This document shows positions 1-8,981 of a stretch of DNA of 64,000 bases, piece by piece. This stretch comes from Chelativorans sp. (GTDB lineage: Bacteria; Pseudomonadota; Alphaproteobacteria; Rhizobiales; Rhizobiaceae). Every line of letters starts with the position of its first letter. Positions within the stretch are counted from its first letter, which is position 1. The notes below the pieces were generated by a model that was not told the DNA's origin, ran no database searches, and was given only the letters and a program-made list of their open reading frames with translations. Where the stretch lies: assembly GCF_031180965.1 (NCBI RefSeq), contig NZ_JAPSLH010000008.1:1-64000 (forward strand), in the 5' to 3' direction. The position numbers and the translations under genes are program-made.

Positions 1-431
1 TCCCATCGCTCTTGCGGGAACCGGATGCGCACCGGGTGTTCGGGAGAGCGGCGGCAACCTCCCCCTCCAGGGATCGGTACCTGGAGGCATGCTGAGGGCC
101 CGCGACAGGCCGGCGGTGCCGGGGCGCTGGGTGACAGACGGCGCTTCGGAAAAACGGATGCTGGGTGAGAGCCGGCATCGCGGAAACCGCGGAGAAGCCG
201 CTAGGGCTTTTCCTTCGGCCCGGCAAAGACCACCCCCTTCATTGGGTGCAGCCGGGACGGAGAAGAAGCCCGAGTGACCGGCCAATGTCGGGACAGCGGC
301 CGGCGGGGCGCGTGAGACGCGCCACGATTAACTAACAGAGAGGCACGGATCACGCGCCCCGCTTCCCACCTTCTTCAATGGCCAGACGGCAAAAGCCGGG
401 CGTGGCGACGATGACGCGCGCCTAACGTGAC
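1..431. other. Gene-free, hairpin-rich left edge
   Basis: I find no convincing protein gene here. Several strong stem-loops are visible: an 8-bp perfect stem (64-71 with 80-87), a 5-bp stem with an AAA loop (179-191), a 5-bp stem (231-235 with 244-248) and a 6-bp stem with a TGAGA loop (307-323). This density of short hairpins in over 400 bases suggests a structured RNA, but I could not match it to RNase P RNA, tmRNA, 4.5S RNA, 6S RNA or a riboswitch class. The strand is unknown, and the region may begin left of the window. Confidence 0.35.
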
Positions 432-896
432 CTAGAGGAAACCGATGAACCGCCCGCAGACGAGCACGCCGAGCCAGAGGACCAGCGAAACCATGGCAAA
501 AGCCCGCGCGCCGACCGTTTCCGAAGGCGTCCCGTCGGGTGGGGAGGCGAAGAGCCGCAAGGCCAGCATGTTGAGGCCGGCGAAAAGGATCAACAGCATC
601 TTCAGGCGGAAGGCCGGATTGACGAAATACTCGCTCGCCCGGATCGAAAACAGGAGCAGGCCCGTGGCAAGCGCGCCACCGAAGGCTGCAAGCGCCAACC
701 GCCGCATGAGTTTCAAGAACGGCTGGCGCTCCTGCGCGGCGAGGAAGCCGAGGATCCTCAGATCCATCAGGATCACGCCCGTGAGCAGCGCGCCGATGGA
801 AAGCACATGCGCAGCATTCACGAGCGGATAGGCGTAGAACGAGGCCCTCAGCGCGCGGGCGGGCGCCAACTGCTCGATGGCTTCGAGGAATTCCAA
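432..896 (-). CDS. Small polytopic membrane protein (DUF6644-like)
   Basis: A 154-residue inner-membrane protein with four likely transmembrane helices (about residues 24-46, 66-86, 97-113 and 131-152). Its charge pattern and its place directly after a small secreted DUF6152-like protein resemble the DUF6644/DUF6152 pairs I know from other proteobacteria; the function is unknown. The start appears to be TTG, preceded by an AAGGTGG stretch, because no ATG lies near the N-terminal end. It follows its upstream partner by 24 bases, so the two are probably co-transcribed. The family name is from memory, not from a search. Confidence 0.7.
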   Translation of the reverse strand: MEFLEAIEQLAPARALRASFYAYPLVNAAHVLSIGALLTGVILMDLRILGFLAAQERQPFLKLMRRLALAAFGGALATGLLLFSIRASEYFVNPAFRLKMLLILFAGLNMLALRLFASPPDGTPSETVGARAFAMVSLVLWLGVLVCGRFIGFL

Positions 897-920
897 TCAG
901 GCCACCTTGGAAGTCACCGC

Positions 921-1304
921 CTAGTTGCCCGGAACGCGGCCCGGATAGACGTCATAGGTGTTCCCGTTGACGATGATGCGCACCGCCTTCATGCGCCGCT
1001 CGGTCTCGTCGCGCGAGCGGTTGCCGATGGCCGTCACCTCGTCACCGGCCCATGCCGTCTCCTCAGTGAAGCCGGCCCTGACGGTCTGCGAAGGGGGCGC
1101 GAGCTCGACGCGCCAGACCTCGCCGTCCACATCCACGTCGAGCGTGGCATGCGGGTTTCCTACATAGACCTCGGTGATGGTCCCTTCGAGCTCGAAAAAT
1201 CCGTCCTCGGTCCAGGACCAGCCGTGATGGGCGAGCGCGGGACCGGCTGTTCCAAGTCCGAGCAACAGCGGCAATGCGAGCAGGCGGATCGGCATTCTTT
1301 CCAT
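921..1304 (-). CDS. Secreted DUF6152-like protein
   Basis: A 127-residue exported protein. Residues 1-25 form a signal peptide ending in GPALA, so the mature protein starts with HHGWSW. The rest looks like a small beta-barrel (alternating segments such as FELEGTITEVYVGNPHATLDV). This fits the DUF6152 family, which often carries an N-terminal His-His-Gly-Trp motif; metal binding by that end is possible but is my inference. The start has a good ribosome binding site (GAGGAG, 7 bases away). It is the first gene of a two-gene unit with the membrane protein at 432-896, and it is divergent from asd. Confidence 0.75.
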   Translation of the reverse strand: MERMPIRLLALPLLLGLGTAGPALAHHGWSWTEDGFFELEGTITEVYVGNPHATLDVDVDGEVWRVELAPPSQTVRAGFTEETAWAGDEVTAIGNRSRDETERRMKAVRIIVNGNTYDVYPGRVPGN

Positions 1305-1680
1305 GGGATGCTCCTCGATGGCCGTCGAATTAAGGTAAGGTGCCCTTGCCGGGGGTCAATTCACGTTCGGGAGAGCGGCGCGCCCGCCGGCCTGGCCGGC
1401 AGATTGACTTCGCACCGATTCGGCGTAAAAGCGGCGCGGAGACGGAGACTGCCTGGTCATGCGCGCTTCCCCTGCGCAGAATATTGCCAGCCTGATCGTC
1501 GCTGCCGGAACCGGCGGCGCGGTCTTCCGCTTCATCAAGACGACGGCCAAAACGACCGCCAAAACGGTCTGACCTTCCTTGGCCCGCTCGCTCTCTCCCC
1601 GAGACAGGCCGGGGAGGAGAAGCCCGCAGGGCCGGCGGGCTTGATCCAAAGCCAGGCGGAGAGGACAGGAGCTGTTTCAC
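1305..1680. other. Intergenic region upstream of asd with tandem hairpins
   Basis: This 376-base gap separates a minus-strand gene pair from asd. It ends with two adjacent stem-loops: a 7-bp stem formed by CTCCCCG and CGGGGAG (about 1594-1617) and an 8-bp stem formed by AAGCCCGC and GCGGGCTT (1620-1627 with 1635-1642). A run of 37 sense codons starts at 1459 and stops at 1572; I cannot say whether it is translated. No T-tract follows the hairpins, so classical attenuation is not supported. Promoters for both flanking units must lie here. Confidence 0.4.
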
Positions 1681-2715
1681 ATGGGTTTCAAGATCGCTGT
1701 CGTGGGCGCAACCGGCAATGTCGGCCGGGAGATGCTGAATATCCTGGAGGAGCGAGGCTTCCCCGCCGACGAGGTGGTGCCGCTCGCCTCGCGCCGCTCG
1801 GTCGGCACCGAAGTATCCTACGGCGACAGGACGCTGAAGGTGAAGGCGCTCGACAATTACGACTTCTCCGACACCGATATCTGCCTGATGTCGGCCGGCG
1901 GCGCGGTATCGAAGGAGCATTCGCCGCGCATCGGCCGGGAGGGCTGCGTCGTCATCGACAACTCCTCGGCCTGGCGCTACGACCAGGACGTGCCGCTGAT
2001 CGTGCCGGAGGTGAACCCGGACGCGATCGACGGCTTCACCAGGAAGAACATCATCGCCAACCCCAACTGCTCGACGGCGCAGCTCGTCGTGGCCCTGAAG
2101 CCGCTGCATGACGTGGCGCGGATCAGGCGCGTGGTCGTCGCCACCTATCAGTCGGTCTCCGGCGCGGGGAAGGAGGGCATGGACGAGCTTTTCGAGCAGA
2201 CCCGCGCCGTCTTCGTCGCCGATCCGATCTCGACCAAGAAATTCACCAAGCGCATCGCCTTCAACTGCATTCCGCATATCGACGTCTTCATGGAGGACGG
2301 CTTCACCAAGGAAGAGTGGAAGATGATGGCGGAGACGAAGAAGATCCTCGATCCGAAGATCAAGCTCACCGCCACCTGCGTGCGGGTGCCCGTTTTCATC
2401 GGCCATTCGGAGGCGGTCAATATCGAGTTCGAGACGCCGATGACGGCTGAACAGGCGCGCGACATCCTGCGCGAGGCGCCGGGCTGCCTCGTGGTCGATA
2501 AGCACGAAGACGGCGGCTACGTCACGCCCTATGAGAGTGCCGGCGAAGATGCCACCTATATCAGCCGCATTCGCGAGGATGCGACCGTCGAAAACGGGCT
2601 TTCCATGTGGGTCGTCTCGGACAATCTGCGCAAGGGTGCCGCATTGAACGCGGTGCAGATTGCCGAGCTTCTGCTCGCCCGCGAGCTCATCCAGCCGAAG
2701 AAGCAGGCTGCCTGA
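1681..2715 (+). CDS. asd: Aspartate-semialdehyde dehydrogenase
   Basis: This cytoplasmic enzyme reduces L-aspartyl-4-phosphate to aspartate semialdehyde with NADPH, at the branch to lysine/diaminopimelate, threonine and methionine. The 344-residue protein has the N-terminal nucleotide-binding loop (VVGATGNVGREML, residues 6-18), the catalytic cysteine in NPNCSTAQ (Cys130), and the later RVPVFIGHSEAVN segment that carries the active-site histidine. The length is normal. The ATG start follows AGGAGC about 8 bases upstream. The gene stands alone between a divergent pair and a convergent VOC gene. Confidence 0.97.
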   Translation: MGFKIAVVGATGNVGREMLNILEERGFPADEVVPLASRRSVGTEVSYGDRTLKVKALDNYDFSDTDICLMSAGGAVSKEHSPRIGREGCVVIDNSSAWRYDQDVPLIVPEVNPDAIDGFTRKNIIANPNCSTAQLVVALKPLHDVARIRRVVVATYQSVSGAGKEGMDELFEQTRAVFVADPISTKKFTKRIAFNCIPHIDVFMEDGFTKEEWKMMAETKKILDPKIKLTATCVRVPVFIGHSEAVNIEFETPMTAEQARDILREAPGCLVVDKHEDGGYVTPYESAGEDATYISRIREDATVENGLSMWVVSDNLRKGAALNAVQIAELLLARELIQPKKQAA

Positions 2716-2741
2716 GGACGGTGAACCGGGCCAGCGTCCGC

Positions 2742-3137
2742 TCACCAGGTGACGCGGACGCTCTCCGTCGAACGGCTATGCGGCCCGTGATGGACGGCCT
2801 CGACATTGTTCCCGTCGGGATCGAAGGCAAAGGCCGCGTAGTAGCCCGGATGGTAATGCCGCTCGCCCGGCCCGCCATTGTCGCGCCCGCCGGCGGCAAG
2901 CACCGCGGCATGGAACCGGTCCACGGTCTCGCGATCCTTGGCCTGAAAGGCGACGTGCACCCGGCTCGGTGCCCCGCCGACATCCACCCACAGTTCGTCG
3001 GCGAAGAAATAGCCGTCGCCCTCGACGAGAGGAATTCCGATAGCCCCCAGGGCGGCCTTGTAGAAACGTTTGGACGCCTCGAGGTCGCGTACGCGCAGAT
3101 GCAGGTGATCGATCAGCCGGCCGCGATGGATTTCCAT
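2742..3137 (-). CDS. VOC (glyoxalase/bleomycin-resistance) family protein
   Basis: A 131-residue single-domain protein of the vicinal-oxygen-chelate fold. It has the two beta-alpha-beta-beta-beta modules: DHLHLRVRDLEASKRFYKAAL near the N-terminus and HYHPGYYAAFAFDPDGNNVEAVHH near the C-terminus, with the usual metal-ligand positions (first-strand His and the Glu of NVEAV). The substrate cannot be predicted. I prefer the start at 3137 over the ATG at 3143 because AGGGAG lies 7 bases before the former but only 1 base before the latter. Longer in-frame starts extend into low-quality sequence. It is convergent with asd. Confidence 0.85.
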   Translation of the reverse strand: MEIHRGRLIDHLHLRVRDLEASKRFYKAALGAIGIPLVEGDGYFFADELWVDVGGAPSRVHVAFQAKDRETVDRFHAAVLAAGGRDNGGPGERHYHPGYYAAFAFDPDGNNVEAVHHGPHSRSTESVRVTW

Positions 3138-3277
3138 TGCCATGCTCCCTTGCACAATTCCGGCGGATTTAAGCGCGAGCAATGGCCGGCGTCTACCCGG
3201 CGGATGTGAGGCGATGCGGCCTTGCCAAACCGCCGCCTTCGGGTGAAGCTCCTGCCGCAAAGGAGATGGAGGAGGCC

Positions 3278-3877
3278 ATGGTCGAAGGAGCGCTCATCGT
3301 CGTCGACGTCCAGAACGATTTCTGCCCGGGCGGCGCGCTGGCCGTGGATCAGGGCGACGAGGTCGTGCCCCTCATCAACGGCCTCATCAAGCGCTTCGAG
3401 CACGTGATCCTGACCCAGGACTGGCATCCGGCCGGCCATTCGAGCTTCGCCTCCTCGCATCCCGGCAAGCAGCCCTTCGAGACGATCATGATGCCCTATG
3501 GCAAGCAGAAGCTCTGGCCGGACCACTGCGTGCAGGGCACGCGCGGGGCCGAGTTTCATCCTGAGCTTGAATGGACAAAGGCCGAGCTCGTCATTCGCAA
3601 GGGCTTTCGCAAGGCGATCGACAGCTATTCGGCCTTTTTCGAGAACGATCACGAAACGCCCACCGGCCTTTCCGGCTATCTGCGCGAACGCGGCATTAGC
3701 AAGGTGAGCTTCGCGGGCCTTGCGACGGACTTCTGCGTGGCTTTCTCGGCCCTCGATGCGCGCCGGCAGGGCTTTGAAGCATCGGTGATCCTGCAGGCCT
3801 GTCGCGGCATCGATATCGCCGGCTCCATGGCGGCGATGACGGAGAGGATGAACGACGCGGGCGTGGCGCTGGTCTGA
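3278..3877 (+). CDS. pncA: Nicotinamidase (bifunctional nicotinamidase/pyrazinamidase)
   Basis: This enzyme hydrolyses nicotinamide to nicotinate for NAD salvage. The 199-residue isochorismatase-fold protein has catalytic Asp10 in VVDVQNDFCPGGAL, the metal-ligand segment DWHPAGHSSF, WPDHCVQGT, a candidate catalytic Lys in the VIRKGF stretch, and nucleophile Cys153 in GLATDFCV. I chose the start at 3278 because GGAGGAGG lies just upstream; an in-frame ATG at 3266 is possible. The stop codon directly abuts the stop of the convergent yggS-type gene. Confidence 0.95.
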   Translation: MVEGALIVVDVQNDFCPGGALAVDQGDEVVPLINGLIKRFEHVILTQDWHPAGHSSFASSHPGKQPFETIMMPYGKQKLWPDHCVQGTRGAEFHPELEWTKAELVIRKGFRKAIDSYSAFFENDHETPTGLSGYLRERGISKVSFAGLATDFCVAFSALDARRQGFEASVILQACRGIDIAGSMAAMTERMNDAGVALV

Positions 3878-4555
3878 TCAGCGGGGCGGATAGGGCCTTT
3901 CGCCGAAGATGGCGGAGCCGACGCGCACGCTGGTCGCCCCGAAGGCGATGGCGGTCTCGAAATCTCCGGACATCCCCATGGAGAGCTTCTCGACCCCTGC
4001 CTCGCGCGCGAGCTTTTCCAACAGCGCGAAATGGGGGCCGGGATTCTCGTCGACAGGCGGAATGCACATCAGCCCCTCGACCTCGATCCCATGCACCTCC
4101 CGGCAGCGGGTCACGAAGTCCACCGTCTCGCGCGGGTCGATGCCCGCCTTCTGCGGCTCCAGTCCGGTGTTCACCTGGACGTAGAGGCGCGGGTGGCGGC
4201 CCTGCTTCGCCATTTCCGCTGAAAGCGCTGCGGCGATCTTTTCCCGGTCCACCGTCTCGATGACGTCGAACAGCTTAACCGCCTCTTTCGCCTTGTTTGA
4301 CTGCAGCGGCCCGATCAGATGCAGCTCTATGTCGGGGAATGCCTCCTTCAGCGCGGGCCATTTGCCCTGCGCTTCCTGCACGCGGTTCTCGCCGAAAACG
4401 CGCTGGCCCGCCTCGATCACAGGCCGGATTTCCTCGGCAACAAAAGTTTTAGAGACGGCGACCAGCGCCACATCCTGCTCCGGGCGGCCCGCCTCTCGCG
4501 CAGCCTGGGCGATCCTGTCCTTGACCAGGCGAAGGTTCTCGGCGGCGTCGGTCAT
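3878..4555 (-). CDS. YggS/PLPBP-type pyridoxal-phosphate homeostasis protein
   Basis: A 225-residue cytoplasmic protein of the YggS/PROSC family. It binds PLP without known catalysis and balances vitamin B6 and amino-acid pools. The PLP lysine is Lys36 in ALVAVSKTF; other family signatures are [27 protein letters not shown] and [12 protein letters not shown] near the C-terminus. I use the ATG at 4555, which has GGAGG about 13 bases upstream; a GTG at 4579 would add 8 residues. In related genomes a yggS gene sits next to leuS, as it does here, divergently. Confidence 0.92.
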   Translation of the reverse strand: MTDAAENLRLVKDRIAQAAREAGRPEQDVALVAVSKTFVAEEIRPVIEAGQRVFGENRVQEAQGKWPALKEAFPDIELHLIGPLQSNKAKEAVKLFDVIETVDREKIAAALSAEMAKQGRHPRLYVQVNTGLEPQKAGIDPRETVDFVTRCREVHGIEVEGLMCIPPVDENPGPHFALLEKLAREAGVEKLSMGMSGDFETAIAFGATSVRVGSAIFGERPYPPR

Positions 4556-4680
4556 GGCTTCTGCGCAATCCTCCGGCACGCTTTCATCGCGGCGAATCAG
4601 GGCCCACGGAGTTGACGGTCGTCACAAACCATGGTGAAGGTCCGCCGAAAATTCCCGTCCTTTTAGGCGAAAATCCGGGC

Positions 4681-7296
4681 ATGGCAACCGAACGCTACAA
4701 TCCCCGCGCATCAGAGCCCCGCTGGCAGAAGGCGTGGGAGGAGGCACGCCTTTTCGAAACCAGGAATGACGACGGGCGGCCGACCTACTATGTGCTCGAG
4801 ATGTTCCCCTATCCGTCGGGGCGCATTCATATCGGCCACACGCGGAACTACACGATGGGCGACGTGGTCGCCCGCTACAAGCGCGCCAAGGGCTTCAGCG
4901 TGCTTCATCCGATGGGATGGGACGCCTTCGGCCTGCCCGCCGAGAACGCGGCGATACAGAACAAGGTCCACCCGAAGGCCTGGACCTACGAGAACATCGC
5001 CACCATGCGGTCGCAGCTCAAGATGATGGGCCTCTCGATCGACTGGGCCCGCGAGTTCGCCACCTGCGACGTGGATTATTACCACCGCCAGCAGATGCTC
5101 TTCATCGACTTCTATGAGAAGGGGCTGGTGACGCGGAAGACCTCCAAGGTCAACTGGGATCCGGTGGATCAGACCGTGCTCGCCAACGAGCAGGTGATCG
5201 ACGGGCGCGGCTGGCGCTCCGGTGCGCTGGTCGAGCAGCGCGAGCTGGCGCAGTGGTTCTTCAAAATCACGGACTATGCCGAGGACCTCCTGCAGGCCAT
5301 AGACAGCCTGGAGAATTGGCCCGACAAGGTGCGCACCATGCAGCGCAACTGGATCGGCCGCTCCGAGGGCCTGTCGATCCGTTGGGCGTTGGTTGAAAGC
5401 ACTGCGCCGGCGGGTGAAAGTCGTCTGGAGGTCTATACAACTCGACCTGACACGATCTTTGGCGCCTCCTTCATGGCCGTCGCGCCCGACCATCCGCTGG
5501 CCAGGAAGGCAGCGGAAGGAAATGCCAAGCTCGCCGCCTTCATCGAGGAATGCCGGCGCATCGGCACATCTGCCGCAGTGCTGGAGACTGCCGAGAAGAA
5601 GGGCTTCGATACGGGGATTCGAGTAAAGCACCCGTTCGATCCTTCGTGGACGCTGCCCGTCTATGTGGCAAACTTCGTGCTGATGGAATACGGCACGGGC
5701 GCGATCTTCGGCTGCCCCTCGGGCGATCAGCGCGACCTCGACTTCGCCAACAAATACGGCCTGCCGGTGATCCCCGTCGTGATGCCGGAAGGGGCTGACG
5801 CGGCCACCTTCCAGATCACCGAGGAATCCTATTCGGATGACGGCGTGATGATCAATTCGCGCTTCCTGGACGGCCTGACCAACAAGCAGGCGTTCGAGGA
5901 AGTGGCGAACCGGCTGGAGCAGGAGATGCTGGACGGCCGCCCGGTAGCTGAGCGCAAGGTGAATTTCCGCCTGCGTGACTGGGGCGTCTCGCGCCAGCGC
6001 TACTGGGGCTGTCCCATCCCGATGATCCATTGCGATGCATGCGGGATCGTGCCGGTGCCGAAGCAGGACCTGCCGGTGGTCCTGCCCGAGGACGTGGATT
6101 TCGACAAGCCGGGGAACCCGCTCGACCGGCACCCGACCTGGCGCAATGTGAAGTGCCCGAAATGCGGCGCCGACGCGCGGCGCGAGACGGACACCATGGA
6201 CACGTTCGTGGATTCGTCCTGGTATTTCGCGCGCTTCACCTCGCCGCATTCCGACGATCCGGTCGAGCGCGGTGCGGCCAATCGCTGGCTGCCGGTGGAT
6301 CAGTATATCGGCGGCGTCGAGCATGCGATCCTGCACCTGCTCTATTCGCGCTTCTTCATCCGCGGCATGCGCGACACCGGTCATCTGGATCTGGCCGAGC
6401 CGTTCAAGGGCCTGTTCACCCAGGGCATGGTCGTGCACGAGACCTATCGCTCGGAGGACGGCCGCTGGCTCCAGCCGAGCGAAGTCAGGATCGAGAGCGC
6501 CGGCGGCGAGCGCAGAGCCTATGAGATCGCGACCGGCAAGGAGGTCGCGATCGGTCCGCTGGAAAAGATGTCGAAGTCGAAGAAGAACACGGTGAGTCCG
6601 GAAGAGATCACCGAATCCTTCGGCGCCGACACGGCGCGCTGGTTCATGCTGTCCGATTCGCCGCCCGAGCGCGATGTCGAGTGGACCGACGACGGTGCGG
6701 CCGGAGCACACCGATTCGTGCAGCGGGTATGGCGGCTGGTGACGGAAGTCGCGCCCGCGATCGAGGGCGTGGCTCCGAAAGCTTCCGGCGAGGGAAATGC
6801 GGCCGCTATCTCAAAACCTGCGCATAAGGCGCTGAAAGCCGTAGGTGAGGACATCGAGCGGCTTGCCTTCAACCGCGCCATTGCCCGCATCCACGAGCTG
6901 GTCAACGAGCTGCAGGGACCTTTCGCCGCACTGGCTTCTGCCGATGCGGCTACCCGCGCGGCAGCCCGCGAAGCGACCGAGATCCTCATCCACCTGATCG
7001 CGCCCTACATGCCGCACCTGGCCGAGGAATGCTGGGCGCGCATTGGCGGCAACGGCCTCGTGGCCGCGAGCCGGTGGCCGGATTACGATCCGGAGCTGGT
7101 GGTGGATAACCTGATCGTGCTGCCGGTGCAGATCAACGGCAAGAAGCGCGGGGATTTGACAATTGCCCGCGAGGCGGATCAAGCTGCAGTGGAAAAGGCG
7201 GTTCTTGAACTCGACTTCGTGCAGAAGGCGCTGAACGGCGCCCTCCCGCGCAAGGTGATCGTGGTCCCGCAGAGAATCGTCAATGTGGTCGCCTGA
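4681..7296 (+). CDS. leuS: Leucyl-tRNA synthetase
   Basis: This class I synthetase charges tRNA-Leu. The 871-residue protein has the HIGH motif at residues 50-53 ([10 protein letters not shown]) and KMSKS at 629-633. The CP1 editing domain carries [12 protein letters not shown]; LeuRS-specific stretches include the zinc-type CDACG and CPKCG pairs and [16 protein letters not shown]. The C-terminal anticodon-binding domain runs to the last residue. The reading frame is open upstream to 4612, but the start at 4681 (MATERYNP) matches bacterial LeuS length. lptE follows after 13 bases in the same direction. Confidence 0.98.
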   Translation: MATERYNPRASEPRWQKAWEEARLFETRNDDGRPTYYVLEMFPYPSGRIHIGHTRNYTMGDVVARYKRAKGFSVLHPMGWDAFGLPAENAAIQNKVHPKAWTYENIATMRSQLKMMGLSIDWAREFATCDVDYYHRQQMLFIDFYEKGLVTRKTSKVNWDPVDQTVLANEQVIDGRGWRSGALVEQRELAQWFFKITDYAEDLLQAIDSLENWPDKVRTMQRNWIGRSEGLSIRWALVESTAPAGESRLEVYTTRPDTIFGASFMAVAPDHPLARKAAEGNAKLAAFIEECRRIGTSAAVLETAEKKGFDTGIRVKHPFDPSWTLPVYVANFVLMEYGTGAIFGCPSGDQRDLDFANKYGLPVIPVVMPEGADAATFQITEESYSDDGVMINSRFLDGLTNKQAFEEVANRLEQEMLDGRPVAERKVNFRLRDWGVSRQRYWGCPIPMIHCDACGIVPVPKQDLPVVLPEDVDFDKPGNPLDRHPTWRNVKCPKCGADARRETDTMDTFVDSSWYFARFTSPHSDDPVERGAANRWLPVDQYIGGVEHAILHLLYSRFFIRGMRDTGHLDLAEPFKGLFTQGMVVHETYRSEDGRWLQPSEVRIESAGGERRAYEIATGKEVAIGPLEKMSKSKKNTVSPEEITESFGADTARWFMLSDSPPERDVEWTDDGAAGAHRFVQRVWRLVTEVAPAIEGVAPKASGEGNAAAISKPAHKALKAVGEDIERLAFNRAIARIHELVNELQGPFAALASADAATRAAAREATEILIHLIAPYMPHLAEECWARIGGNGLVAASRWPDYDPELVVDNLIVLPVQINGKKRGDLTIAREADQAAVEKAVLELDFVQKALNGALPRKVIVVPQRIVNVVA

Positions 7297-7309
7297 TAGA
7301 GGAGGTATC

Positions 7310-7849
7310 ATGGCTTTGATGGTGCGTGCCTCCACGGCGATTGCAGCCGCCTTGATGTTGGCGGGCGTCTCAGGCTGCACCGTGCAGCCGCTGCTCGCGA
7401 CCCATGTGGAAACCTTCGGCCGGGCAAGCACCCCCTCTCTCTCCTCGATCTTCGTGAACCCCGTCGCGACGCGGTATGCGCAGGAGGTCCGCAACGAGCT
7501 CATCTTTCTCCTGAACGGCGGTGCCGGACAGCCGGCGGCCCCCCGTTACAAGCTCGACCTTTCCGTAGCGCTCAGCGTCACCTCCGCCGCCGAGATCCAG
7601 ATAGCCCGGGAGAACGAGCCCACCGCCGGCACGGTGACGCTCACCGGCATCTACCGTCTGACGGATGCGGCGACCGGCCAGCCCGTCGCCCAGGGGCGGC
7701 GGCAGGTCATGTCGGCTTTCGACCGGCCGCTGCAGGAATTCGCCGTGCTGCGCGCCCAGCGTGATGCGGAGGACCGGGCGGCGCGCGAACTTGCAGAACA
7801 GCTGCGGCTGGCCGTCGCCCAGGACATGGCGCGCCTCAATCTTCGATAG
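7310..7849 (+). CDS. lptE: LPS-assembly lipoprotein LptE
   Basis: A 179-residue outer-membrane lipoprotein expected to plug LptD and help deliver lipopolysaccharide to the cell surface. It has a signal peptide with lipobox VSGC (Cys23), then the DUF-type LptE fold with little conserved sequence. The assignment rests on length, lipobox and position directly after leuS, the standard order in alphaproteobacteria. The start has a strong site, GAGGAGG, 6 bases upstream. The next gene should be holA, but it is absent here; see the separate note on 7850-7972. Confidence 0.88.
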   Translation: MALMVRASTAIAAALMLAGVSGCTVQPLLATHVETFGRASTPSLSSIFVNPVATRYAQEVRNELIFLLNGGAGQPAAPRYKLDLSVALSVTSAAEIQIARENEPTAGTVTLTGIYRLTDAATGQPVAQGRRQVMSAFDRPLQEFAVLRAQRDAEDRAARELAEQLRLAVAQDMARLNLR

Positions 7850-7972
7850 GAGTTCTGAGATGACGTGCTGCAACCGGCAAGAGGAACAAAGCTCGGCGCA
7901 GGATATTGAGTAGGCCTGTCATTGCGCCGTCACAGATTTTCGGTGAAACAGCTCCAACGGAGTGCTTCGTCC

Positions 7973-8896
7973 ATGGCCTTTCATACGACGCTGATGTCGG
8001 TCGCCGGAGTGGTCGGAAGCCGCATTCTCAAGCGCCCGGCCGTGGCAACGGAGGCTCCCTCCCATATCGTCGACCAGCTGATCGCCGAGCGCACCGTCCA
8101 TCTCTCGCAGCATCCGCTCTGGCCCATAGCCCGTCCGCTGCTCTACCGCTATTTCCATTACCATCAGGCAGTCGCCATGGCCGACGAGATCGCCCAGCTT
8201 TCAGGCTGGGACTCGATGGCCTATATCAGTGCGCTGCTGTCCCTCAACATCACGGCAAGGGGTAAGGAGCGTATCCCGCAGAAGGGCGCTTTCATCCTGG
8301 CGCCAACCCACCCGACGGGTATTGCCGACGGAGTCGCCATCTTCGATCTGATGAAGGATGTCCGTCCGGACATGGCGATCTTCGCCAATCTGGACGCGCT
8401 GCGGGTCAATCCCCGCTTCCGCGACATCGTCATCCCCGTCGAGTGGCGGGCGAACGAGAAGTCCCATGCCAAAAGCCGCGACACGCTGGAGATGACGGCG
8501 AAGGCGTTCGCCGGGGAAAAGGCGATCATCCTCTTCCCGTCTGGCCGCATCGCCTATTGGAATGAGGACAGGCTGACCGAGCGGCCGTGGCAGCCTTCGG
8601 TCGTGGCGCTCGCGCGGCGCTACGAGGTGCCGGTCATCCCGGTGAACATGACGGCGCGCAATTCTGGCCTGTTCTACCTCTTGTCGAAATACTCGACGGA
8701 GCTGCGCGACATGACGCTATTCCACGAGCTTTTGAACAAGAAGGGCCGCAGCTTCCATATGACCATCGGGAAGCCGATCGCGCCGGAAAAGCTGAGCCGC
8801 GGCGAACCGGCGGAGGTCGCCACCTTGCTCCAGCATCATACGGTGACAACCCTTGCCGCCGATCCGGACGCGGAATTTCCGGAGGCCTCTCAGTAG
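7973..8896 (+). CDS. Lysophospholipid acyltransferase (PlsC-like)
   Basis: A 307-residue membrane-associated acyltransferase. The catalytic HX4-5D-type motif appears as THPTGIAD and the glycerol-phosphate-binding block as FPSGRIAYW, a variant of the usual FPEGT. The segment VPVIPVNMTARNS is the fourth conserved block. It probably acylates a lysophospholipid or related lipid, but the acceptor cannot be read from the sequence. I chose the ATG at 7973, 10 bases after GGAG; a start at 7922 would add 17 residues. It lies where holA is expected. Confidence 0.8.
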   Translation: MAFHTTLMSVAGVVGSRILKRPAVATEAPSHIVDQLIAERTVHLSQHPLWPIARPLLYRYFHYHQAVAMADEIAQLSGWDSMAYISALLSLNITARGKERIPQKGAFILAPTHPTGIADGVAIFDLMKDVRPDMAIFANLDALRVNPRFRDIVIPVEWRANEKSHAKSRDTLEMTAKAFAGEKAIILFPSGRIAYWNEDRLTERPWQPSVVALARRYEVPVIPVNMTARNSGLFYLLSKYSTELRDMTLFHELLNKKGRSFHMTIGKPIAPEKLSRGEPAEVATLLQHHTVTTLAADPDAEFPEASQ

Positions 8897-8981
8897 GCGG
8901 GGATCGGCAGGCCGCCGCTCCTCTCGGCAAGTGGAGGAGCCCTCGACGGTTCAGTTCCTCGCTTCCGATTTGGCGACTGGC

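Noticed and set aside
4711-6711. Long minus-strand open frame (666 codons) opposite leuS
   Set aside because: It is antisense to an unmistakable leuS gene, has no recognisable domain and an Arg/His-rich composition; such frames are common opposite GC-rich genes.
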